Below are positions 57,673 through 64,000 of a stretch of 64,000 nt of DNA, one piece after another. The stretch covers positions 1-64,000 of the forward strand of contig DUVS01000008.1 in NCBI GenBank assembly GCA_012840925.1, given 5' to 3'. This stretch comes from Bacillota bacterium. Its GTDB lineage: Bacteria > Bacillota > Limnochordia > Darwinibacteriales > DTU012. The notes below the pieces were generated by a model. The model saw nothing but the letters and a program-made list of their open reading frames with translations, was not told the origin of the DNA and ran no database searches. Every line of letters starts with the position of its first letter. Position 1 is the first letter of the stretch. A program made the position numbers and the translations under genes.

Positions 57673-58554
57673 TTACTGCTTCTCACGGGTCAGCTGCTTG
57701 CGGTACTCCGCTGGAGCCATCCGCTTGTGTTTCTTAAAGGTCTTGGAAAAGTGCAGTGGATCTTGATACCCCACTGAACGGGCGATTTGTGAAATGGTCA
57801 GATTCGGCTGCTGCATCAGATTGACAGCATGCTGAATGCGGATTTTGGTCAGATATTGCTGTGGTGAGAGATTCAGTTTCTCCTTAAAGATCATAAACAG
57901 GTATGAGCGGCTGACTCCGGCATGGGCAGCTATTTCCGCAATGGAAATATCGTGGCTGTAATGATTTTCAATAAACCTGAGAGCCTGCTCCAAGATCAGA
58001 TCTTTATTACCGCTGTAATCAGCAGTGGCACTGACATACCCGGCTTCAACCTGGTTGTTGATCAAGGCAGAGATCAGAGTATAAAGTAAGCCAAGGGCTT
58101 TAATCTCACTACCAATCACCAGAGAGTCGGTCTGGAGCATCTCTTGGAATATGTCTTTGATTTGCTCTCTGTTGGTGCAGTTGATAATAGGAGATTCGGG
58201 ATTGATCTGCATCATACGGAGATATGTATCGGCCATCGAACCTTGAAAGACGACCCAGTAATAAGCCCAAGGATCATTGGCATCAGCAATGTAGTGGTGC
58301 AAAACATTCGGTGTGATTACAAAGATCTGGCCGGGGCCTAAGTGATATTGCTCATTGTTGATATACAGCATGCCACGGCCGCTTTCAATGTAGGTTATCA
58401 AATAATGATTTCTGATAGCCGGCCCATAAGAGTGGCCGGGCCGGCACATTTCATGGCCGCAGTGGTTGATCACCAAGGCATTGTCCGCCGTTTGCCCGTT
58501 GGTTGTTTCCATGTTCTTAAAATAAACGTATTTGATTTTACGCATTTTGATCAC
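57673..58554 (-). CDS. AraC-family transcriptional regulator
   Basis: A 293-aa regulator with an N-terminal cupin (about 25-170: HYLITYIESGRGMLYINNEQYHLGPGQIFVITPNVLHHY). Two C-terminal HTH motifs follow (about 190-290: ISIAEIAAHAGVSRSYLFMIFKEKLNLSPQQYL; NLTISQIARSVGYQDPLHFSKTFKKHKRMAPAEYRK). Convergent with the lyase-like gene, 4 bp apart, and divergent from a short ORF. It likely senses a sugar. No transporter genes are adjacent. Confidence 0.9.
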   Translation of the reverse strand: MIKMRKIKYVYFKNMETTNGQTADNALVINHCGHEMCRPGHSYGPAIRNHYLITYIESGRGMLYINNEQYHLGPGQIFVITPNVLHHYIADANDPWAYYWVVFQGSMADTYLRMMQINPESPIINCTNREQIKDIFQEMLQTDSLVIGSEIKALGLLYTLISALINNQVEAGYVSATADYSGNKDLILEQALRFIENHYSHDISIAEIAAHAGVSRSYLFMIFKEKLNLSPQQYLTKIRIQHAVNLMQQPNLTISQIARSVGYQDPLHFSKTFKKHKRMAPAEYRKQLTREKQ

Positions 58555-58622
58555 CTGAAAACAGTATACCTTATTCTCGTTATTTTGCCACCGGTATTCT
58601 GCAGCATGAAGGAGGGACTAGA

Positions 58623-58784
58623 TTGGATAGCATTTATAAATTCAGTGTACATAGTGGAAATATCGAACCAAATGCAACACTGGTAATTGAATCCGACAAA
58701 GGAACCGAAACCTCATTCTTATGTTTCAGGGCTAATTCAGGTATGGAGATCTATATTAAATCGATTACCATTGAATACCAATAA
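58623..58784 (+). CDS. Short 53-aa ORF, possible remnant of a beta-sandwich protein
   Basis: TTG 58623 with SD AGGAGGG (6-nt spacing) opens a 53-aa frame (LDSIYKFSVHSGNIEPNATL..., ending MEIYIKSITIEYQ). The last strand resembles the closing strand of carbohydrate-binding modules. It is divergent from araC and ends just before a strong terminator. It could be a small gene or the surviving 3' end of a larger CBM-containing gene. Confidence 0.45.
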   Translation: MDSIYKFSVHSGNIEPNATLVIESDKGTETSFLCFRANSGMEIYIKSITIEYQ

Positions 58785-58796
58785 AAAAACGACCAT

Positions 58797-58831
58797 ACTC
58801 CCTGATGGCTCAATGTCATCAGGGAGTTTTT
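58797..58831 (+). terminator. Rho-independent terminator
   Basis: Perfect 11-bp stem ACTCCCTGATG/CATCAGGGAGT with a 9-nt loop, followed by TTTT. It lies just after the 53-aa ORF, supporting that this strand is transcribed. Confidence 0.88.
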
Positions 58832-58893
58832 AAGTGGGAAAAATAGTATAAAAATCACTAGGATTATTACAATACCTTTTCTGTTATGTTTGC

Positions 58894-58899
58894 TATAAT
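58894..58899 (+). promoter_or_regulatory. Extended -10 for the corrinoid operon
   Basis: TTTGCTATAAT contains TGn-TATAAT, a strong extended -10, about 38 bp before the corrinoid gene. No good -35 was found 17 bp upstream. Confidence 0.5.
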
Positions 58900-58937
58900 C
58901 AAAGCAAATGTATACGCAAAACATGAGGAGGGTCATG

Positions 58938-59570
58938 ATGCAGGTACTACAGGCAATTTCGCAAGCACTGCAAAGAGGAGATGTTAACGGCGTCAGGCAG
59001 GGTATTGCCACGGCCCTGGGCGAAGGGATTGAGCCCAAACGGATCCTGGAAGAAGGCATGCTGTCAGCCATGGACATTATTGGCGTCAAATTCAAGAACA
59101 ACGAGATTTTTGTACCTGAAGTTCTGATTGCAGCCAGAGCCATGAATGCGGGAATGGAAGCATTGAAACCGAAACTGGTCGAAGCAGGCATAAAACCTAT
59201 TGGCAAAGTAGTGATCGGCACGGTTAAAGGCGACCTCCATGACATTGGCAAAAACATGGTGCGGATGATGATGGAAGGAGCCGGCTTCGAGGTTGTCGAT
59301 CTGGGCATTGATGTCGCGGCAGAGAGATTTGTTGAGGCGGTTCAAGAACACCAGCCGGACATCCTGGGCATGTCTGCCCTGCTGACGACAACCATGGGTG
59401 AAATGAAAGCGGTTATTGATGCTGTTGCTGACGCTGGATTAAGGGATCAGGTCAAAATTATGGTTGGAGGAGCGCCGCTAACCCAGAGTTTCGCCGATCA
59501 GATTGGTGCGGATGTTTATTGCAAAAATGCAGCTGAAGCTGCAAGTGCAGCAAAACAACTAGTCCTTTAG
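58938..59570 (+). CDS. Corrinoid (cobalamin-binding) methyl-carrier protein
   Basis: A 210-aa MtaC/MttC-type protein. A helical cap domain (about 1-85) precedes a Rossmann-like B12 domain with the cobalt-ligand motif GDLHDIGKN (His about 101). LLTTTMGEMKAVIDAV and IMVGGAPLTQSFADQIGAD complete the fold. The second ATG (58938) has better spacing to GAGGAGGG than the first (58935). It carries methyl groups between a substrate methyltransferase and an acceptor. First gene of a four-gene corrinoid unit. Confidence 0.92.
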   Translation: MQVLQAISQALQRGDVNGVRQGIATALGEGIEPKRILEEGMLSAMDIIGVKFKNNEIFVPEVLIAARAMNAGMEALKPKLVEAGIKPIGKVVIGTVKGDLHDIGKNMVRMMMEGAGFEVVDLGIDVAAERFVEAVQEHQPDILGMSALLTTTMGEMKAVIDAVADAGLRDQVKIMVGGAPLTQSFADQIGADVYCKNAAEAASAAKQLVL

Positions 59571-59600
59571 CTGTAAGCAAAGGCCTTGAGGAGGGAGACT

Positions 59601-60638
59601 ATGAAGCCTATTGAGCGAGTTACTTTAACCCTGCAGCACAAAGAAGCAGATCGTATTCCGGTCTATCCATTGATGTGCGGTGTCGCCAGGAAACTGGTTG
59701 GTGCACCTTATCCCCGTTGGAGTACAGATATGGATGTTTGTGCTGAAGCATATGAAAAGGTAACCGAGGAATTTGATCTGGACATTATCTGTACCCTGAT
59801 CGATCTGTCGGTGGAAGCAGCCGATTTTGGCCAACCGATCATTTACCCGGAAAACGAAGCAGCCCATCCGGACTTTCACAATTACATGCTGAAGAGTATT
59901 GCTGATATCAATGCTTTACAGCCAATCAAGTTCAAAGATTCGGTCAGAATGAAGGGCATGGTCAAGCTCTGTGATCGTTTGATGAAGAGCAAAGGCGCTG
60001 AAGTTCCGGTAGTAGCCTTTGTCTTTGGCCCCTTAGGAGTTTTAAGCATGATGCGCGGGCAGGCCAATCTATTTATGGACATTCTTGATGATCCCGACGC
60101 TGTCAAAAACGGTGTAGCAGCCGTGACCGAGACTTTGCTGGAGTATATCGATGCTTTGGCTGCTACGGGTGTCCCAGCTGTTATGCTGGATACTCTGTTT
60201 GCATCCCAGTCGATCATGAGAAAGTCCATGTGGCTGGAATTTGAAGGCCCGTACGTGAAACGCATTGCGGAGCGGATTCGGGAGCATGGCGCTCAGGTGA
60301 TGATTCACAACTGCGGCAATGGCATATACTTTGATGCCCAGATTGAGGCCATGCAGCCAACTGCCATATCATTCCTCCATCTTCCCGATGACTGTCAATC
60401 ACCACAGGAATTAAAAGAGAAATATGGTTCAAAAGTGACTTTGATCGGCCGTATCCCTCCCACCTGGCTGTTGACTTGCACTCAGGAGGATTTAGAAGAA
60501 GAATGCCGCAGGGAGATCGATGACTACAAAGCAGGCGGCGGGTTTATTCTGGCAACCGGCTGTGAGTATCCTGCCAATTTAGGTTTTGAACATGCCAGAA
60601 CAATGGTCAGGATGGCAAAGGAATATGGAAAGTATTGA
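59601..60638 (+). CDS. Uroporphyrinogen decarboxylase-family methyltransferase (MtaA/MtvB-like)
   Basis: A 345-aa UroD-like protein (ATG 59601, SD GAGGAGGG). It starts MKPIERVTLTLQHKEADRIPVYPL and has the zinc-ligand arrangement HNCGNGIYFD with a distal cysteine in ATGCEYPANLGFE. Such proteins move methyl groups to or from corrinoid proteins. Here it may be the substrate-side methyltransferase or the one delivering methyl to an acceptor; sequence alone cannot tell. Confidence 0.85.
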   Translation: MKPIERVTLTLQHKEADRIPVYPLMCGVARKLVGAPYPRWSTDMDVCAEAYEKVTEEFDLDIICTLIDLSVEAADFGQPIIYPENEAAHPDFHNYMLKSIADINALQPIKFKDSVRMKGMVKLCDRLMKSKGAEVPVVAFVFGPLGVLSMMRGQANLFMDILDDPDAVKNGVAAVTETLLEYIDALAATGVPAVMLDTLFASQSIMRKSMWLEFEGPYVKRIAERIREHGAQVMIHNCGNGIYFDAQIEAMQPTAISFLHLPDDCQSPQELKEKYGSKVTLIGRIPPTWLLTCTQEDLEEECRREIDDYKAGGGFILATGCEYPANLGFEHARTMVRMAKEYGKY

Positions 60639-61359
60639 CATGGAGAATACCCTGAGCTTGAATTCGGAGGTCGGGTACCAGCTGCCCCGGGAGATCATTT
60701 TACGGGCTATTGGTTATCAGAACCCCGATAGCGCCGGAGAGGAGATCAATGATCTTATTACGGAGTATCTGGGATTGGCAATAATAGCAGCAGATCCGAA
60801 AGCAATATACCGCAGTACATCCTTCAGGCTTGTTGGGGATGATCAGGTTGAGCTTCTGGACGGGCAGATTCTCACCAGTGAAATGTTGTATCAGACTATA
60901 GCCGAGTGTGAGGGGATAATCATCGGTCTGGTGACACTGGGGAGCAAGACCGATGCTGCCATCGCCGCCGTGTCCCAAGAAGACGCTTTCTGCGGCTATC
61001 TGACAGATGTGATCAGTTCCTTGTTGGTGGAAATTTTGGCCCACAAGTTCTGGCAGTACCTAGTTTCGGAGTTAGGCAGCCAGGGCTATAGAGCGACCAG
61101 TTTCGTCTCTCCCGGAGCGATCAAGTTTCCACTGCCGGAACAGAAGCGGATCTTTCAGTTCCTCCAACCGGAGCGAATCGGAGTTACCCTTACCGAGTCA
61201 TGCTTGATGGAACCATCAAAATCACTGACGGTGATCTTGGGTTACGGCAAACAGATTGAGCCAGCAAAATACAGTCACGACTGTTCAACTTGCGATATGA
61301 AGGATTGCTTGATTAGAGGAATCCATATAGATTTGGCAGAATCAAATGCTGGGTACTAA
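60625..61359 (+). CDS. Vitamin B12-dependent methionine synthase activation-domain-like protein
   Basis: A 244-aa protein overlapping the upstream gene by 14 bp (ATG 60625; ATG 60640 also possible). The beginning (LPREIILRAIGYQNPDSAGEEI) and CEGIIIGLVTLGSKTDAAIAA match the stand-alone MetH activation-domain family. A cysteine cluster at the C-terminus (CSTCDMKDCLIRG) could bind metal or an Fe-S cluster. Probable helper in keeping the corrinoid cofactor active or in methyl transfer. Confidence 0.75.
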   Translation: MESIDMENTLSLNSEVGYQLPREIILRAIGYQNPDSAGEEINDLITEYLGLAIIAADPKAIYRSTSFRLVGDDQVELLDGQILTSEMLYQTIAECEGIIIGLVTLGSKTDAAIAAVSQEDAFCGYLTDVISSLLVEILAHKFWQYLVSELGSQGYRATSFVSPGAIKFPLPEQKRIFQFLQPERIGVTLTESCLMEPSKSLTVILGYGKQIEPAKYSHDCSTCDMKDCLIRGIHIDLAESNAGY

Positions 61360-61433
61360 AGAGCCCAGCATTTTAATTGTGGAATCAATTGAGCAGAGTA
61401 TACGCTTTGGATTGCAGAAGGCAGGTGTCAACC

Positions 61434-63218
61434 ATGGAGTTGGAAATCAAATTGAGGATGCAAAACAGGGTAGAAACAATCCTATGCCCGCCCGGCGCAA
61501 ACCTGTTAGAGTTGCTGCATCAGTATGGATACAGTGTGTACAGTCCCTGCGGAGGCAAGGGCAGGTGCGGAAAATGCTTGGTTAGGGTAAGTGGTAGTGC
61601 CGTCGAGTTGACGGATCCGGAAAGGCAGCATCTTACCCAGGCTCAAATTGAAGACGGCATCCGCCTGGCCTGTCAGCTCAAAGTCACCGGCAATCTGGAG
61701 ATTGACTTGTCACCCACTGATCAACTGGTAATCCTTGCTGATGATTCTGGCGGTGATGTTCAGCTGAACCCCCATGTCAGGCAGGAGGAGATTCGCCTAG
61801 AACAACCGCGCATTGACCAACAGGACGATTATTGGCAGCGGATTCAGCAACAGCTGGGACGCAAAGAAATTGCATCCCAGGCATTATGCCGTTTGGGAGA
61901 ATTAGAGCAAAAACTGGATCTGCTGGTAACTTTCAGCGACGGCAAAGTACTGGATATTGACGATCCTCAAGCAGTTGCAGCCAAGTCAGGATATTATGGG
62001 CTTGCTGTTGATATCGGTACCACCACAATAGTACTTTATCTTCTCAATCTGACCAACGGGGCACAAGTGGGTGTCCATGCCTTTGCCAATCCCCAAAGTC
62101 GTTACGGCGGTGATGTGATCACAAGGATCGACTATACAATCAACCGCGCTGATGGTGTTCAAAAACTGCAGGACACTCTGTTGGAGTCCCTTAATCAGGG
62201 GATTCAGCATCTGGTTCGCAAACACGGCATTGATACCACCAAGATTTACCACGCTGTCTTTGTTGGCAACACTGTAATGCTCCACACACTTCTTGGGGTG
62301 AATGCGGCCAGCATTGCCAATGCCCCCTATGTCCCCATTTTCACCGATGGGATGGAGTTTTCCGCCCGGGAGCTGGGTTTGGGGATCCATCCTGACGGGA
62401 TTGTGGAATTACTACCCTGTGTGTCAGGTTATGTGGGCGCGGATATCATTGCGGATCTGCTGGCTGCCGATTTCGAATCCAACCAATGGCGGTTGCTCGT
62501 AGATATTGGCACTAATGGGGAGATCATTTTGGGGAACAAAGAAAAGATGTTCGCCTGTTCCGCTGCAGCAGGGCCGGCGTTCGAAGGTGCTAATATTGCC
62601 TTCGGCATGAGCGGCATACCCGGAGCCATTGCCAGTTATCAGCTGGAGAGCAGTGGTGAGATTCGCTATCAGGCCATTGCCAATCAAGAACCCCAAGGAA
62701 TTTGCGGCTCCGGGTTGGTGGATATCATTGCGTCTTTGTACTCCCGAGGCTTTCTCAGCTCCACCGGTGCATTTCAAACAGGATTGTCAATAACTGAGTA
62801 TCAGGGACAACCGGCGTACCGGGTTGTTCCGGGCAAAGAGATCTTCCTGACCCAAAAGGATGTGCGGGAATACCAGCTGGCTGCCGGTGCAATTGCTGCC
62901 GGAATTCAGGTATTAATGAGCGAAGCCGCCATCACAGAAACAGCCATTGACCGGCTCTACCTTGCGGGCGGGTTTGGCAATTATATAAATCCTGAGAGCG
63001 CAGCCGTTTTAGGCTTGCTACCCCAAAGTCTGCTGACAAAGGTGGTGAAACTGGGCAATGGCGCCGGGGCTGGTGCCAAGCATTATTTGCTTGATCGCAG
63101 CGCCAGGGCGAGAGTTGACAAATTAAAGCAGAGGATTAAGTATGTTGAGCTGTCAGCGAGGGCTGATTTCCAAGAGCATTTTATGGGTGCCATGCTTTTT
63201 CCTGAGATCAGAGCTTAA
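61434..63218 (+). CDS. Reductive activator of corrinoid proteins (2Fe-2S/ASKHA, RACE type)
   Basis: A 594-aa protein (ATG 61434, SD AGGTG). An N-terminal plant-type ferredoxin domain has four Cys (39, 45, 48, 80; SPCGGKGRCGKC...RLACQ). Middle and C-terminal DUF4445/ASKHA ATPase domains follow (VDIGTTTIVLYLLNL about 188; LVDIGTNGEIIL about 363; LAGGFGNYINPESA near the end). RACE proteins use ATP to reduce inactive Co(II) corrinoids to Co(I). It completes the cassette begun at 58938. Confidence 0.93.
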   Translation: MELEIKLRMQNRVETILCPPGANLLELLHQYGYSVYSPCGGKGRCGKCLVRVSGSAVELTDPERQHLTQAQIEDGIRLACQLKVTGNLEIDLSPTDQLVILADDSGGDVQLNPHVRQEEIRLEQPRIDQQDDYWQRIQQQLGRKEIASQALCRLGELEQKLDLLVTFSDGKVLDIDDPQAVAAKSGYYGLAVDIGTTTIVLYLLNLTNGAQVGVHAFANPQSRYGGDVITRIDYTINRADGVQKLQDTLLESLNQGIQHLVRKHGIDTTKIYHAVFVGNTVMLHTLLGVNAASIANAPYVPIFTDGMEFSARELGLGIHPDGIVELLPCVSGYVGADIIADLLAADFESNQWRLLVDIGTNGEIILGNKEKMFACSAAAGPAFEGANIAFGMSGIPGAIASYQLESSGEIRYQAIANQEPQGICGSGLVDIIASLYSRGFLSSTGAFQTGLSITEYQGQPAYRVVPGKEIFLTQKDVREYQLAAGAIAAGIQVLMSEAAITETAIDRLYLAGGFGNYINPESAAVLGLLPQSLLTKVVKLGNGAGAGAKHYLLDRSARARVDKLKQRIKYVELSARADFQEHFMGAMLFPEIRA

Positions 63219-63246
63219 TAGCTTCGCTAATTGATTAAGCTCTTTA
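63210..63246 (+). terminator. Terminator after the corrinoid cassette
   Basis: Stem AGAGCTTAAT/ATTAAGCTCT with a 14-nt loop, then TTTAT. The left arm includes the activator's stop codon. The first nine bases of this arm are the same as the flank of the parS palindrome at 22352. Confidence 0.75.
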
Positions 63247-63377
63247 TAAATTGACAATCAGATTACCAAAACATCTCGATTTATTACAATACAGCACAGA
63301 TATAATATCTTATACTGAAACTGATTCGCGTTACAGCAATAACAGACTGAGAACCAAAAGCACCAGGAGGGAATCAA

Positions 63378-64000
63378 ATGACCAAGAAACGTTTTCTGTT
63401 CTTGTTTGTACTACTGATGGCGTTGGGGTTGTCTGGTTGTTTTTCTTTTTTCTCAAAAACCCCTTATCTCAAAGTAGTTCCTGAATCAGTAGTTTTGAAT
63501 CTGGCGACTGGAGAAACTGAGGTTGAATTGACTGCAGAGGTTGTGGATCTGATTACCGATGAGCAAATTACCTGGGAAATTGCAGATGCAGCAGTTGCCA
63601 CACTTAGTGAAGAAACAGGTGCTCAAGTAAAGGTTGTTGCTCAGGCGGTCGGCGAAACAACAATCACCGTGAGCTGCGGTGAGCTTGAACCTGTGACCGT
63701 CTCTGTCAAGGTTGTTCACGATGAAAAGGCGCTGCCGCTGGTGATTGATTTTGCCGAAGCCGAGAGAAGCACTTTTTTTACCGCTGAATATACCCATGCA
63801 CCGAATATGGCTGATGAACCATTGTGTGGAATATTAAGCAGTGGTTCAAAGATCCAGATCAATGCCGGAGTGTTTTCGATGAACGGTGCCCGTTGGGCGA
63901 TTGGTGCTCCCTCCACTTATCTGGAAGGTGGTATCAAAACGACAAAAGAGGACAGTAAAACGGTCGGTTATTTGGATTTGTCCAAACCATATGCAATAAC
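63378..64000 (+). CDS. Lipoprotein with Ig-like domain, cut by the window end
   Basis: An open frame from ATG 63378 (SD AGGAGGG) to the window edge, missed by the track because it lacks a stop. Signal peptide MTKKRFLFLFVLLMALG with lipobox LSGC. Then a BIG2-like beta domain (PESVVLNLATGETEVELTAEVVD ... AQAVGETTITVSCGE), followed by the start of another domain (INAGVFSMNGARWAIGAP). It is an exported, membrane-anchored protein; function cannot be set from the fragment. Confidence 0.75.
   Translation, partial: MTKKRFLFLFVLLMALGLSGCFSFFSKTPYLKVVPESVVLNLATGETEVELTAEVVDLITDEQITWEIADAAVATLSEETGAQVKVVAQAVGETTITVSCGELEPVTVSVKVVHDEKALPLVIDFAEAERSTFFTAEYTHAPNMADEPLCGILSSGSKIQINAGVFSMNGARWAIGAPSTYLEGGIKTTKEDSKTVGYLDLSKPYAI

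Overview
The window is the chromosomal replication-origin region of an endospore-forming member of the Bacillota. Three things support this: the classic gene order around dnaA, a bipartite origin with DnaA boxes on both sides of dnaA, and several spore-specific genes (yyaC, lonC, yabG, a SPOCS/LysM protein). The lineage below phylum is not clear from sequence alone. The corrinoid methyl-transfer cassette at the right end points to an anaerobe. Nearly all genes are co-oriented with replication: leftward left of about 8.4-10.6 kb, rightward to the right.

Left arm (1-10 kb, minus strand). The first 21 bases are the 5' end of a 16S rRNA gene that runs off the left edge, preceded by a consensus promoter. 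Next come a frameshifted kelch-repeat gene, gyrA, gyrB, remB, recF, yaaA, dnaN and dnaA. The dnaA-dnaN gap carries DnaA boxes, a short GC patch and six DnaA-trios (the unwinding element). The 615-bp gap upstream of dnaA holds the larger DnaA-box cluster.

Right arm, first part (10.6-24 kb). rpmH-rnpA-yidD-yidC-khpB is followed by mnmE, two tandem mnmG paralogues, rsmG, then noc-parA-parB and a fusion of a YcgR/PilZN-like domain to a MinD/FlhG-type ATPase. A perfect parS lies in the centre of a 34-bp palindrome just after that gene. An exact Noc-binding site lies inside noc. A spore protease gene (yyaC), a YkvI-type transporter and a TPR protein follow.

Middle (24.8-48 kb). This holds the glycine-cleavage operon gcvT-H-PA-PB, a PrsA/SurA-like foldase, yyzM, a double P-loop protein, ychF, and rpsF-ssb-rpsR with its promoter and leader hairpin. 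yybS, rplI, lonC, aroE, galT-galK with a coupled 30-aa ORF, ddl, a FemAB-type transferase, an ABC-F protein, dnaD, dnaB and rsmA follow.

Right end (47.8-64 kb). yabG and veg (tandem near-perfect promoters) are followed by a PG-binding/LysM/GH18-like protein, a SPOCS/LysM protein, a YdcZ-type transporter, ispE, a MobA-like nucleotidyltransferase and purR. Then come a PcRGLX/YetA-like polysaccharide lyase convergent with an AraC regulator, a four-gene corrinoid methyltransferase/activation module, and a lipoprotein cut by the window edge.

No tRNA, CRISPR array, insertion sequence or phage was seen. The most interesting items are the tandem divergent mnmG pair, the PilZN-MinD fusion beside parABS, the parS/terminator palindrome, the Noc site inside noc, two 30-codon ORFs and the corrinoid cassette.
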